Under the pieces are notes generated by a model. That model was not told the DNA's origin. It searched no databases and worked only from the letters and a program-made list of their open reading frames with translations. The position numbers and the translations under genes were made by a program. Below are positions 23,948 to 32,385 of a stretch of 32,631 bases of DNA, piece after piece. Every line of letters starts with the position of its first letter. The stretch's first letter is position 1. This DNA is from CAVZLD01 sp964522605 (lineage in GTDB: Bacteria > Planctomycetota > Planctomycetia > Pirellulales > Pirellulaceae). The stretch lies in the NCBI GenBank assembly GCA_964522605.1, contig CAZFWV010000041.1, positions 1 to 32,631 of the forward strand, given 5' to 3'.

Positions 23948-24388
23948 CTACGCGCTTTTTCGCAACCGCATCAGCTGCTCCGACCGTACCCATTGCAACG
24001 ACTGCCCGCGTTCGTCACCGACCTGAAGGCCGCGACAACGGTCAACGTCGATCAGAATGGGGTGTTGTAGATCGGCCGAGAGCTGGTTGTCCTCATGGAA
24101 GAGGCGCAGCAGTACGACGTTCCGTTTTGTGAGGGAGTCCTCCGTCCCGACCGGTAGCGGCCAGGAGAGCGGAAGGTGCAGATCCGGTAACTCCTCACAG
24201 ACGGAGATCACCGGTAAGGCAACGAGCGGTCGGCGAATGCTCTGCAGCCATAGGAGTTGTTGATGTTCCGCATCCGCGAGGAGGAGCCATTGGCGCAGCT
24301 CGTGCCAGCCCTGCAGACCGTGCTCAAAGACAATCACCTCTTGCGGTTCGAAGGAAACCGATCCGAATCGAGGCGTGAGCAAAATCAT
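23948..24388 (-). CDS. fliW: divergent FliW (CsrA antagonist / flagellar assembly factor)
   Basis: This 146-residue protein matches FliW: TPRFGSVSFEPQEVIVFEHGLQGWHELRQWLLL, LLWLQSIRRPLVALPVI and SADLQHPILIDVDRCRGLQVG, the last matching the family LxAPIVIN...RGxQV. In other bacteria FliW binds CsrA and relieves its block of flagellin translation. The gene order fliW then csrA supports the call. It is clearly divergent. The ATG at 24388 is used here; a TTG at 24409 is possible since no strong ribosome site marks either. It lies 108 bases after hemC. Confidence 0.85.
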   Translation of the reverse strand: MILLTPRFGSVSFEPQEVIVFEHGLQGWHELRQWLLLADAEHQQLLWLQSIRRPLVALPVISVCEELPDLHLPLSWPLPVGTEDSLTKRNVVLLRLFHEDNQLSADLQHPILIDVDRCRGLQVGDERGQSLQWVRSEQLMRLRKSA

Positions 24389-24496
24389 GGTCGTGGGGCA
24401 CCTGCGCAATCGGTCTGGCCGACAGGACCGTTAAAGACAACCGGCCTGGTCTAATGTCGACCGACGGCCATTTCGTTCTGCAGAGAAAAAAATCGA

Positions 24497-25426
24497 TCAA
24501 CCGCCGCGCGCGACTTGCAGCAGTTCCTGCGCCCCTTGCGCCAGCAGATCGTCGGCAACGTGATGTCCGAGTTCGATGGCATCCGAGGGGGGACCGCTTG
24601 CGCAGGCAGTGAGTCGTTGGCTTCCATCGGGAACCAGTACGACCGCATCCAGCCACAACTGCTGACCATCCACGCGGCCCCAGGCTCCAATCGGCGCTCG
24701 ACACCCCCCATGCAGCCGGGCGAGCAGAGTTCGTTCAGCTAGCACCGCGTTGTGCGTCTCAGGATCATCCAGGTGTTGGAGGAATTCGCGTGTGGCCCCG
24801 TCGTCCTGGCGGGTCTCGAGCCCCAGCGCACCTTGTCCTACGGCCGGGAGCATGAGGGATTTTGGCAGAACCTGCGTGATGTGGTGCTGCAGATTCAGGC
24901 GTCGCAACCCCGCCTCGGCCAGGATCAGCGCATCACACTCGCCCTCCTGCAGTTTCCGCAGTCGGGTGCCCACATTCCCCCGCATCTCGGCCAACGTCAG
25001 GTCGGGCCGTGCGGCGAGCAACTGGGCACGCCGACGCAAACTTCCGGTTCCCACTTTGGCGTTGGGCGGCAGTCGATCGAAGGAGTCGGCAACGGTCGTG
25101 ACGAGTGCGTCTCGGGGACTTTCCCGTTGGGGAACCGCGGCCAGGCAGAGGCCGTCGATCGCCTCCGTCGGCAGATCTTTGAGACTGTGGACGGCCAGGT
25201 CGATCCGGTCGTCGAGCAGAGCACGCTGGATTTCTTTGGTAAAGACACCCTGGGCACCCAATTGACCAATCGGTGCGGAGCGAACATCTCCTTCGGTCTG
25301 AATCTTGATCAGCTCGACGTGGGCCCCCAAAGAGCTGAGTTGGCTGGCGACCCATTCGGCCTGCCACATCGCCAAAGCGCTAGCGCGTGTTCCGAGGCGG
25401 ATGACAATCGTGGAGGAGTCGGACAT
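24497..25426 (-). CDS. hemC: porphobilinogen deaminase (hydroxymethylbilane synthase)
   Basis: HemC joins four porphobilinogen units into hydroxymethylbilane in tetrapyrrole synthesis. The 309-residue protein has all core motifs: IRLGTRASALAMWQA, IKIQTEGD, FTKEIQRALLDDRIDLAVHSLKDLPT with catalytic D84, GTGSLRRRAQL, RGNVGTRLRKL and the cofactor-carrying C242 in LHGGCRAPIG. C242 and D84 fall at the same numbers as in E. coli, so the start at 25426 is well supported. It is the only haem-pathway gene here. Confidence 0.97.
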   Translation of the reverse strand: MSDSSTIVIRLGTRASALAMWQAEWVASQLSSLGAHVELIKIQTEGDVRSAPIGQLGAQGVFTKEIQRALLDDRIDLAVHSLKDLPTEAIDGLCLAAVPQRESPRDALVTTVADSFDRLPPNAKVGTGSLRRRAQLLAARPDLTLAEMRGNVGTRLRKLQEGECDALILAEAGLRRLNLQHHITQVLPKSLMLPAVGQGALGLETRQDDGATREFLQHLDDPETHNAVLAERTLLARLHGGCRAPIGAWGRVDGQQLWLDAVVLVPDGSQRLTACASGPPSDAIELGHHVADDLLAQGAQELLQVARGG

Positions 25427-25468
25427 GGTTCATTCTCGGAAGGGCAGTAGGGATCAGCGGCTGGCGCA

Positions 25469-26224
25469 TCACCAGGATATCCAACGCCCGACGATCAGGC
25501 GGAGGGCCAATACAAGTAAAAACGCGCGCATCAACCAACGCAATCGCTCTTTCGACAGGTTGCGGCCCCAGAGGCTGCCGAAGCGGGCCACCAGAAGTAC
25601 GAAGGGGGTCGCGATCAGACCGGTTCCCATCGCATTCCACAACGGCCAACCGAAGGTTGCGAGCATCACGGCGATTTGCAGAGGCGACAGTAGGAGAAAG
25701 GACAACCAGAGGAAACTTCTTTGCCGCTCCGCCGGCCATTCCTGGGCCAGCAGCCACAGCACGAGCGGCGGCCCGCCCATTCCCAGAAGGCCAGCCAGAA
25801 AACCACTCGCTGCACCTGCGATGATTCTCCCGGATTGGCCTCGCCACAACCCATTGCCGCGGGGGGACAGACGCTGCAGCAGCAACATTCCAACCAGTCC
25901 GACGCCCACCAGCTGCCGGGTCCACTGCTGGCCTGCATCACTCACCAGTTTCAGCGTCAGGATTCCAATGGGCAGCGCCAGTGCGCGAAAGATCAGCACC
26001 TGGACCGCATCGCGCCACGCCAACTGCGTCCGATACTGCCAGCTGCAGAACAGCGTCTGAACCAGGACGTTGGGCATCAGCACCCCGATCGCCACCGGCA
26101 GCCCAACTCCAGCAAACACGAGTAACGGCACGACAACCAACCCCATGCCGAAACCAATCACGGATTGGACGAGCGCCCCAAGAGCGAGGCAGATTGTCGT
26201 TAGAACCCAGGCCTGCCCATCCAC
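25469..26224 (-). CDS. TauE/SafE-family permease
   Basis: This 251-residue integral membrane protein has about eight hydrophobic segments. GALVQSVIGFGMGLVVVPLLVFAG and a second-half counterpart (AGAASGFLAGLLGMGGPPLVLWLLAQ) are the two related motifs of TauE/SafE transporters, which export sulfite, sulfoacetate or other small organic anions. The substrate cannot be told. It lies 42 bases upstream of hemC on the same strand and 20 bases after the DUF502 gene. Confidence 0.9.
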   Translation of the reverse strand: MDGQAWVLTTICLALGALVQSVIGFGMGLVVVPLLVFAGVGLPVAIGVLMPNVLVQTLFCSWQYRTQLAWRDAVQVLIFRALALPIGILTLKLVSDAGQQWTRQLVGVGLVGMLLLQRLSPRGNGLWRGQSGRIIAGAASGFLAGLLGMGGPPLVLWLLAQEWPAERQRSFLWLSFLLLSPLQIAVMLATFGWPLWNAMGTGLIATPFVLLVARFGSLWGRNLSKERLRWLMRAFLLVLALRLIVGRWISW

Positions 26225-26244
26225 TTTCGACTTTCAACGGACCA

Positions 26245-27207
26245 CTATACGTCGTGCGACGTCGCATCTTCCGGAGGTTGGTGGCGAAGTTGCTGATCGA
26301 CGGTCGATCGGATTCCGTCGCGGACCTGATCGTATTGTTCCGGAAGGGGGACCACAACCCCACAGCTAACGATGAACTGAAAGGCCTGATCGACAGTCAG
26401 ATCAAGATCAACGGTCTCACTCTTGCGCAGTGCAATCGTGAACCCCGTTGCGGGCATGGGGGAGGTGGGGACAAGCACGGTGAGAATTGGTTCTTGTGCC
26501 GCACTGGCAATGCTGCGCATTCCCTCACCCGTCACAAAACCCAGCGACCAAATGCCGCGTCGCGGATACTCAATTGCGACCACGCGAGTAAATTCCATCT
26601 CGCGTTCGCTGAAGATGAAATCCGTCACTTGTTTCACGGACGTATAGACCGCGCGGATAATTGGCAATTGGGTAATCGTCGCCTCCATTGCGTTGTAAAT
26701 CATCCGGCCCACGCCATAGGCGAGAAAGCGTCCCAACAAATAGAGCAGCAGGATGAACACCGCAAAGAAGATCGGCAAGACGACATACCGCTTCAGGTAG
26801 GTCAGTTCGACGTATCGTTCGTAATAGGCCTGTGCGGTTGAGGGTGTTGTGCGACCCGGGTTCTGCCGAACCCGATTGTAAACCGCCGCGGGAATCCATT
26901 GATCGTCATTGATCGCAACATAGTCGACATTGCGATAGCGGAATCGAACATCGGGTCGGGAGGGAGGACCACTGAGAGTCGCTTCCGGGGGAACCGAGGT
27001 GCGGATATCGTCGATCGACCAGGTGATGAGAAGTTTGGCGGTTCGTTCGAACGGTGTCAGAACGTAATCCTGCACCGTGCTGAGGATCCAGACCAGGATC
27101 ACGATGGTGAGCAACGGCGGCAACAGGACGCCCAAACCGCGCAGGACGGCACGACGGAACGGATGCTGGGTCGACGTCGTGGCCGGTGACAGGGGATTTC
27201 TTGGCAT
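26245..27207 (-). CDS. DUF502-family membrane protein
   Basis: This 320-residue protein has two strong membrane segments, near 27-46 (GVLLPPLLTIVILVWILSTV) and 143-168 (VVLPIFFAVFILLLYLLGRF). The second half has the DUF502 pattern: LPIIRAVYTSVKQVTDFIF, VVAIEYPRRGIWSLGFVTGEG, TVLVPTSPMPATGFTIALRKSE and a late SCGVV. An extra soluble loop of about 80 residues between the segments is longer than in the usual family member. The role is unknown. Confidence 0.88.
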   Translation of the reverse strand: MPRNPLSPATTSTQHPFRRAVLRGLGVLLPPLLTIVILVWILSTVQDYVLTPFERTAKLLITWSIDDIRTSVPPEATLSGPPSRPDVRFRYRNVDYVAINDDQWIPAAVYNRVRQNPGRTTPSTAQAYYERYVELTYLKRYVVLPIFFAVFILLLYLLGRFLAYGVGRMIYNAMEATITQLPIIRAVYTSVKQVTDFIFSEREMEFTRVVAIEYPRRGIWSLGFVTGEGMRSIASAAQEPILTVLVPTSPMPATGFTIALRKSETVDLDLTVDQAFQFIVSCGVVVPLPEQYDQVRDGIRSTVDQQLRHQPPEDATSHDV

Positions 27208-27244
27208 GCTTCGTCACCTCGTCGTAGAAGCGGAAAACGTCCTC

Positions 27245-28075
27245 TTACTTCTGCGATACGCCTCGCCGTGAGTCAAACAATGCGCGTCCGACGACGCTGA
27301 CGGTCACATCGCCGACGCCGACGGCCCGTAACGCCCGTGCCGCTTCGCGCGCCGTCGCGCCGGTCGTCATGATATCGTCGAGCAACAGCACATGAGCCCC
27401 CTCCAGGCGGGAGGCGTGGCGTGCCTGCAGTGCGCCGTTCACGTTGCGACGCCGCTGCGCGAAGGGCAACAGACTTTGTTTCTGAGTCCTCCGCCGCCAT
27501 CGCAGAGCATGGGCAGCCAGCGGCAAGCCGAACTCGGTCGCCACAACCTCTGCCAGAACCTCCGCGGCGCTCACGCCATGCCACCACCGCTTGACCCAAT
27601 ACTTCGGCACGGGCACGATCACATCCGGACGGCCCTCTGTCAGTCTCGCAACCAATCGCTCGGCGAGCAACCGGCCGATCGCCGCGGTTAGAGGTGCCTC
27701 GTGAAAATGTTTCATGCGGACGATCGCTTGCCGGACCGCTCCTTCGTAGCTCCCCAGGGGAATCACCTGTCGGAATGGTTTCGAGCGACCGTGACATTGT
27801 CGACAGCTCTCCCGCACGCCGAATTCCGCCAAGCCGCGGATGCCGCACCGCGGACACGCGTCTTCGATTTGCTCGGCGAGCAATGCTTGACGGCAAACCG
27901 CACAAAGCGCCACTTTCTCGTCCGCAAGTTCAAGATCCACGAAACAAGACGCACAGACCGGTGGCAATAACAGGTCAATGCTGCCGCTCAGCCAGTCCGA
28001 TGCGCGCCGCCTTACGTCCGACCGAACCAACCATCGTTCGATCCAACACCGCACCAGGTCACGGTTGTTTCGCAC
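27245..28075 (-). CDS. comF: ComF-like phosphoribosyltransferase-fold protein
   Basis: This protein has an N-terminal Cys-rich zinc region (LLPPVCASC, LCAVC, CPRCG, CRQCHG) followed by a PRTase fold: YEGAVRQAIVRMKHFHEAPL, DVIVPVPKYWVKRWWHGVSAAEVLAE, KQSLLPFAQRRRNVNGALQ and the PRPP loop VLLLDDIMTTGATAREAARAL (229-249). This is the ComF/GntX layout, linked to DNA uptake in competent bacteria. I chose GTG at 28075 (AGGAGG 13 bases upstream, 276 residues). The frame stays open far upstream, but that part translates a genomic hairpin repeat (28157-28180) and is not family-like. An ATG at 28198 is the alternative. Confidence 0.85.
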   Translation of the reverse strand: MRNNRDLVRCWIERWLVRSDVRRRASDWLSGSIDLLLPPVCASCFVDLELADEKVALCAVCRQALLAEQIEDACPRCGIRGLAEFGVRESCRQCHGRSKPFRQVIPLGSYEGAVRQAIVRMKHFHEAPLTAAIGRLLAERLVARLTEGRPDVIVPVPKYWVKRWWHGVSAAEVLAEVVATEFGLPLAAHALRWRRRTQKQSLLPFAQRRRNVNGALQARHASRLEGAHVLLLDDIMTTGATAREAARALRAVGVGDVTVSVVGRALFDSRRGVSQK

Positions 28076-28665
28076 AGTTGACGCCCATCCTCCTGGATCC
28101 GCGACAGGCACCACCGCGAGGAAATTCGTGTGCCCCGATTCGGCCAAGATCGGAATGTAGCCGAAGTTGTGAGACTTCGGGAAGTCTGGCGTTGCCATCC
28201 GTATCGCACGCTTCGGCGATTGGGACGCTTCACGGAGTCGCCCTATCGCGGAACGACCGACAGACAGACGGATCTCGATCCCACCACGCCGCCCCAAGCG
28301 GTCGACTCTCCTCGCACGGCCCGCAATTTGACCGCGCGGCGCGATTTTCGTAACCCCGCCTGTCGCGGCGCGAACCTCTTCGCCGCGGAACCGGTCCTTC
28401 ATCATACTCGGTGGCGTTTTTTCGCGAAGTCGACCGCGAAACTCCACCAGATCGCCCGACCAGGCGGTCTGCCGCTTGGATCGTATCTCACGAACTCAGC
28501 ACAGCCTTTTCAGTTCTCGCGCGGACACAAATGCCAGCCCGCCACGACAATCCGAAGAACCGAACGTTGCCGGGTCCCGGAGTCTCGCCGATCTCAGTGG
28601 CATGGAATCGTCAGCCCAGGCCGATTACGATAAAGGCGCGCGATCCGCGTGCAGCCGAGGCCGTT
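28076..28665. other. divergent intergenic region
   Basis: This 590-base gap lies between the divergent comF-like and aminotransferase genes. It contains the diverged GTGA-loop hairpin at 28157-28180. Long open frames cross it on both strands, but they show no family resemblance and are Arg/Pro-rich, as expected from GC-rich non-coding DNA. I could not fix promoters. Confidence 0.5.
28157..28180 (+). repeat. diverged GTGA-loop hairpin repeat
   Basis: GTAGCCGAAGTTGTGAGACTTCGG matches the 5184-5207 unit at 21 of 24 positions. The stem is CCGAAGTT/GACTTCGG (one T-G pair), the loop is GTGA. At the sixth stem pair both sides differ from the other copies (T-A becomes G-C), so pairing is kept. Confidence 0.8.
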
Positions 28666-29958
28666 ATGAGTACCCTGCCCCTTCCCGCGTTCAGTCGGCG
28701 GGCGAAGTTGTCCTTTGGTCAACCAATTAGCGACCTGATGGCGCGCGCGTTGGCCAACCCGCAACTGATTTCCCTGGCGGCCGGCTTTGTCGATCAGTCC
28801 ACGTTGCCGTGCGCGGAGACCGAAGAGGCGCTGCGTTCGCTTTGGGCCGATCCGGGTGCTGGTCAGAAGGCGCTGCAGTACGGGACCACGTCGGGTTATC
28901 CGCCTTTGCGGCAGACAATCCTGGAGCGGCAGTGGCAGGCCGATCAGACCACGGGCACCCCCGCCCCCTCGATCGATCAAGTCGTTCTGACGGCGGGCAG
29001 CAACCAACTGCTCCACTTGGTCGCCGAAAGCTTGCTCGACCCGGGCGACCTCGTTCTCTGCAGCAGCCCCACCTACTTCGTGTTTCTCGGGACTTTGCAG
29101 AACCTTGGCGCCGTCCCCTGGGGCGTCGACAGCGACGAACAGGGCATCCTACCGGAAGCCCTCGATGAGGCGCTGCGCAGAATTGAGCGGAAAGGCCAAC
29201 TCGACCGGGTCAAGGCGATCTATTTGGTCAGTTACTCGGACAATCCGCGAGGAATCACCCTGCCGGCGGCGAGGCGTGAGCAGATCATCGCCCTCTGCCA
29301 GCGATGGTCGACGAAGCAGAAAATCTATGTCATTGACGACATGGCCTACCGCTTGCTCCGCTATCACGGCCCAGATATCCCAAGCCTCTTACATTACGAT
29401 CCGACGGTCGAGCACACGGTCGCCTGCGGGACCTTTTCAAAATCATTCTCGCCCGGACTGCGTGTCGGATGGGGAATTCTGCCCAAGGAGCTGGTTGAAC
29501 CGGTCTGCAGTCAAAAGGGGAATTTCGATTTCGGTTCTCCCAATTTCAATCAGCATTTGATGCACGAGGTCATTCGGCTAGGATTATTCGACGCACACGT
29601 TCGGAGAATTCGACAGGCCTACGGAACGAAGCTGGCCGTCATCCTTGAGGCGGCGGAACGGTTCCTTGGATCCCTGCCTGGCATTCATTGGATCCGTCCC
29701 CAGGGGGGACTGTACCTTTGGGTGGAGCTACCTCAGACGATCGATACGGGGCCCAACGGACGCCTCTTTAACAAGGCAATTGAAGAGGGCGTTTTGTATG
29801 TTCCGGGGGAGTACTGTTTTCCGACGAGTGGTCCGCTCGTGCGGCGGAACACGATGCGGCTGAGTTTCGGCGTCCAGACGCCCGCGCGGATCGAATTGGG
29901 AATGCAAGCGTTATCCCGAGCCATCCGCGGTGTTCTGGAAGATCCCGATCAAGGGTAA
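28666..29958 (+). CDS. class I/II PLP-dependent aminotransferase (LysN-like)
   Basis: This 430-residue fold type I aminotransferase is related to 2-aminoadipate/aromatic aminotransferases and the MocR catalytic domain. Motifs: LQYGTTSGYPPLRQTI, VVLTAGSNQLLHLVAESLLDPGDLVLCSSPTYFVFL, YSDNPRGITLPAARR, DDMAYRLLRY and the PLP-binding K259 in GTFSKSFSPGLRVGW, with the distal Arg region NTMRLSFG. The ATG at 28666 has GAGG five bases upstream and begins where the family alignment begins; the frame is open 85 codons further up with unrelated residues. The substrate is unknown. Confidence 0.92.
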   Translation: MSTLPLPAFSRRAKLSFGQPISDLMARALANPQLISLAAGFVDQSTLPCAETEEALRSLWADPGAGQKALQYGTTSGYPPLRQTILERQWQADQTTGTPAPSIDQVVLTAGSNQLLHLVAESLLDPGDLVLCSSPTYFVFLGTLQNLGAVPWGVDSDEQGILPEALDEALRRIERKGQLDRVKAIYLVSYSDNPRGITLPAARREQIIALCQRWSTKQKIYVIDDMAYRLLRYHGPDIPSLLHYDPTVEHTVACGTFSKSFSPGLRVGWGILPKELVEPVCSQKGNFDFGSPNFNQHLMHEVIRLGLFDAHVRRIRQAYGTKLAVILEAAERFLGSLPGIHWIRPQGGLYLWVELPQTIDTGPNGRLFNKAIEEGVLYVPGEYCFPTSGPLVRRNTMRLSFGVQTPARIELGMQALSRAIRGVLEDPDQG

Positions 29959-30042
29959 CCAAGAGATCGCCTCGCGCCCCGGATTCTCATTGATCGTCGA
30001 GAACGCGGGCCGAGAAGAGAACTGAACGCGGAATGGAGTCGT

Positions 30043-31176
30043 ATGCGTCTGATCGATCGCTACGTGTTCTCCCTGTTTCTGAAGGTGTTTCTGGTCTGCT
30101 TTCTTTCGCTGACCGGAATCTACATTGTTGGAGACTTCGTCGGGAATTTGAACGAGTTCATCGAGGCAGCGGATCAGCAAGGCAGTCTCGTCTCGTTACT
30201 GACAACCTACTACGGGGCGCGCGTGCCGTGGTTCTTCGACTTGATCGGCCGCGTGGTCGCATTGATCGCCGCCGTCTTCGCCGTAACTTGGCTTCAGCGG
30301 CACAATGAGATGACGGCCTTGATGGCAGCCGGCATTTCGCGGTGGCGGATTATCAAGCCGCTGGTCTGGGGCATCGTCGCGGTCAGTCTGCTCGGTGCAA
30401 TTAACCGAGAAACGCTCATCCCGTCGCTGCGTGACGAACTGACGCAGCGGCTGCGCGATCGGACGGATACGCAAGCGGTACCTTTGACCCCCGCCTTTGA
30501 CCACATGACGGATATCTTGATTACCGGTCAAGAGGCAGTGGAAGCGAAACGACAGATCATTCAGCCGGTCTTTCACCTGCCAACGTCCATGGCCTACTTC
30601 GGCCATCAGATTGCCGCCCGGCAGGCGGTTCGACAGCCCGCCACGACGGAGCATCCTTCCGGCTATCTGCTGAGCGAAGTGAAAGCTCCGGAGAACATCG
30701 ACCAGCTCGATCCGGTGCTGCTCGATGGTCGCCCCGTGATTTACACTTCGGCGAACACCGATTGGTTAGATGCCGGACAATGTTTTGTCGTCAGCAATGT
30801 GTCGTTCGGACAATTGACCGGCGGACGCGCTTGGCGACAATTCGCTTCGACCTCGGATCTCATTCGGGGATTAGCGAATCCGAGCATGAGCCTGGGCGCC
30901 GATGTTCGCGTGGCAGTTCACGGGCGAATCGTCCAGCCGATTCTCGACATCACACTTTTCTTTCTCGGGATCCCCGTGGTCTTGGCGCGCGAAAGCCGCA
31001 ACGTGTTCGTTGCGGCGGGTTCGGCCGTGTTAATCGTGACGGCGTTTTTTCTGATCATTCTTGTGTCCCATGGTCTGGGCATGCACTTCCTGCTTACTCC
31101 GGCCCAGGCGGCCTGGATCCCGCTGATGATTCTGGTCCCCTGGGCAGTTGCGACCTCGGCGCCGCTCCGTCGGTGA
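30043..31176 (+). CDS. LptF/LptG-family permease (YjgP/YjgQ)
   Basis: This 377-residue inner-membrane protein has the LptF/G layout. Three N-terminal segments (LKVFLVCFLSLTGIYIVGDFV, the segment around WFFDLIGRVVALIAAVFAVTWLQRHNEM, and PLVWGIVAVSLLGAIN) come first. A periplasmic beta-jellyroll-like domain follows (about 125-285), then three C-terminal segments (PILDITLFFLGIPVVL, VFVAAGSAVLIVTAFFLIIL, AAWIPLMILVPWAVA). The EMTALMAAGIS motif is the family coupling helix. Such proteins extract LPS with LptB; only one of the usual F/G pair is present here. The ATG at 30043 fits the family N-terminus (MRLIDRYVF). Confidence 0.92.
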   Translation: MRLIDRYVFSLFLKVFLVCFLSLTGIYIVGDFVGNLNEFIEAADQQGSLVSLLTTYYGARVPWFFDLIGRVVALIAAVFAVTWLQRHNEMTALMAAGISRWRIIKPLVWGIVAVSLLGAINRETLIPSLRDELTQRLRDRTDTQAVPLTPAFDHMTDILITGQEAVEAKRQIIQPVFHLPTSMAYFGHQIAARQAVRQPATTEHPSGYLLSEVKAPENIDQLDPVLLDGRPVIYTSANTDWLDAGQCFVVSNVSFGQLTGGRAWRQFASTSDLIRGLANPSMSLGADVRVAVHGRIVQPILDITLFFLGIPVVLARESRNVFVAAGSAVLIVTAFFLIILVSHGLGMHFLLTPAQAAWIPLMILVPWAVATSAPLRR

Positions 31177-31337
31177 ACTCAAAGTTCGCCTCTTCATTTG
31201 CTGCTCGGGCGAAACCCTGCGTTCACTCCGGGGTTCATATGGTCAGCACACGTCCGATCGGCATTTCGCACAAAGATCCGACACAGTCCGCCCATCTCGG
31301 GGCATTCACTTCCTTTCACAGGAAACGGAGCAAGGCC

Positions 31338-32318
31338 ATGAAATTGACACACATCCTTCTGGCGATGGGGGCGATGATCGCGTGCGGAGCGATCGGCGCC
31401 CGAGCATCGACGAACCCAAGCGACGACTTGGCATTCGATGGATCCAATCCGCTCCTGGCCCAACTCGCTCAGGCAGAACCGTTTGCGGAACAATTCGCCT
31501 TGGCCCAGGCCGACCGGCCTAGAGACGACGAAGAAGACGAAGACGAGGCAGAGGAGGCCCGATCGGATCGGCGCGACGAAGCAGGCGATCGAGATGAAGC
31601 AGACCGTCCACCACGTGCCGATGGACGGCGTTGGCCCGCCGACGTGGAGCAAATGCGGGATCTGTTCCAGCGCATGCGACGGGCGCGCGCCGCAGGGAAC
31701 GAAGAGGAAGCCGCCGACCTGATGCGTCAAGTAAGCGAACGGATTGGCGACATGGCGGGGCCTCCATTCGGTCCAGGCCCCGGCGGGCGAGGACCGGGCA
31801 TGGGACAACGCGGACGCGAGGGCATGGGGCCACCGGCCGACCGTGGGCCAGGCGGGCCGGGTGGTCGCGGCCTGGGTCCGCGAGGCAATCGACCCGACCA
31901 GCCACCTCAGGCGGGCCCGGATGAACCGACGCGGGGAGATCGGCCCGCGGAAGCACGGCGCGGTCCCGGTCCGGGTCCGCGCGAGGGTTGGAACCGACCG
32001 GATCGGCCGAGCCGCGCGGGCCAGTCGGCTGCGCGTCGGGGCGGACAACGGGGTCGTGGAGGCCCGAATGCACCCGGGCAAGGTCGGCGCGCAGGTCAAC
32101 AGTGGCGACGTCCCGGTCCGCAGGGACCGTGGGGTGGCGGTCCTGCGTGGCAAGGTCCCGGGGCCTTTCGCGGTCCCGCAACCGGCCAGCCAGGATTCGG
32201 CCCCCGTCCGGGCGGCCCAGGCCTGGAATTGCGTCAATTGCGCGAGGAAATGCAGGAACTGCGCAAGGCAATAGAGGCACTGACGAAAGAGGTCGAAGCC
32301 GCACGGCAAGCGAAATAG
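31338..32318 (+). CDS. secreted Gly/Pro/Arg-rich low-complexity protein
   Basis: No family is recognised. The 326-residue protein has a signal peptide (MKLTHILLAMGAMIACGAIGARA). An acidic run rich in Asp/Glu follows (about 61-90). A short helical segment (VEQMRDLFQRMRRARAAGNEEEAADLMRQVSERI) precedes roughly 150 residues of Gly/Pro/Arg-rich sequence with GPGP, GRGP and RPGP repeats. A C-terminal coiled-coil helix (LRQLREEMQELRKAIEALTKEVEAARQAK) closes it. The charge layout (acidic, then strongly basic) suggests a disordered, polymer- or nucleic-acid-binding extracytoplasmic protein. The ATG at 31338 is preceded by GGAG; the frame is open far upstream inside the permease gene, but the signal peptide fixes the start. 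Confidence 0.8.
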   Translation: MKLTHILLAMGAMIACGAIGARASTNPSDDLAFDGSNPLLAQLAQAEPFAEQFALAQADRPRDDEEDEDEAEEARSDRRDEAGDRDEADRPPRADGRRWPADVEQMRDLFQRMRRARAAGNEEEAADLMRQVSERIGDMAGPPFGPGPGGRGPGMGQRGREGMGPPADRGPGGPGGRGLGPRGNRPDQPPQAGPDEPTRGDRPAEARRGPGPGPREGWNRPDRPSRAGQSAARRGGQRGRGGPNAPGQGRRAGQQWRRPGPQGPWGGGPAWQGPGAFRGPATGQPGFGPRPGGPGLELRQLREEMQELRKAIEALTKEVEAARQAK

Positions 32319-32346
32319 GTCGACGAGAACCAGGAATCTTCGATCT

Positions 32347-32385
32347 GGCGGGCACTCAGCCATCGCGCTGAGCGCCCGCCTTTTT
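32347..32385 (+). terminator. intrinsic terminator after the low-complexity gene
   Basis: GGCGGGC-A-CTCAGC, loop CATCGC, GCTGAG-C-GCCCGCC, then TTTTT. The stem has 13 pairs with one A-C mismatch. It lies 28 bases after the stop codon and fits a rho-independent terminator closely. Confidence 0.9.

Noticed and set aside
28076..28447. N-terminal extension of the ComF-like protein
   Set aside because: It translates the hairpin repeat at 28157-28180 and non-family residues; the zinc region starts just after the GTG at 28075.
28411..28665. 85-codon N-terminal extension of the aminotransferase
   Set aside because: The residues do not match the family; the ATG at 28666 has a ribosome site and fits the alignment.
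30762..31337. Long upstream extension of the low-complexity protein inside the permease gene
   Set aside because: It overlaps the lptF/lptG-like gene in another frame, and the signal peptide marks the start at 31338.
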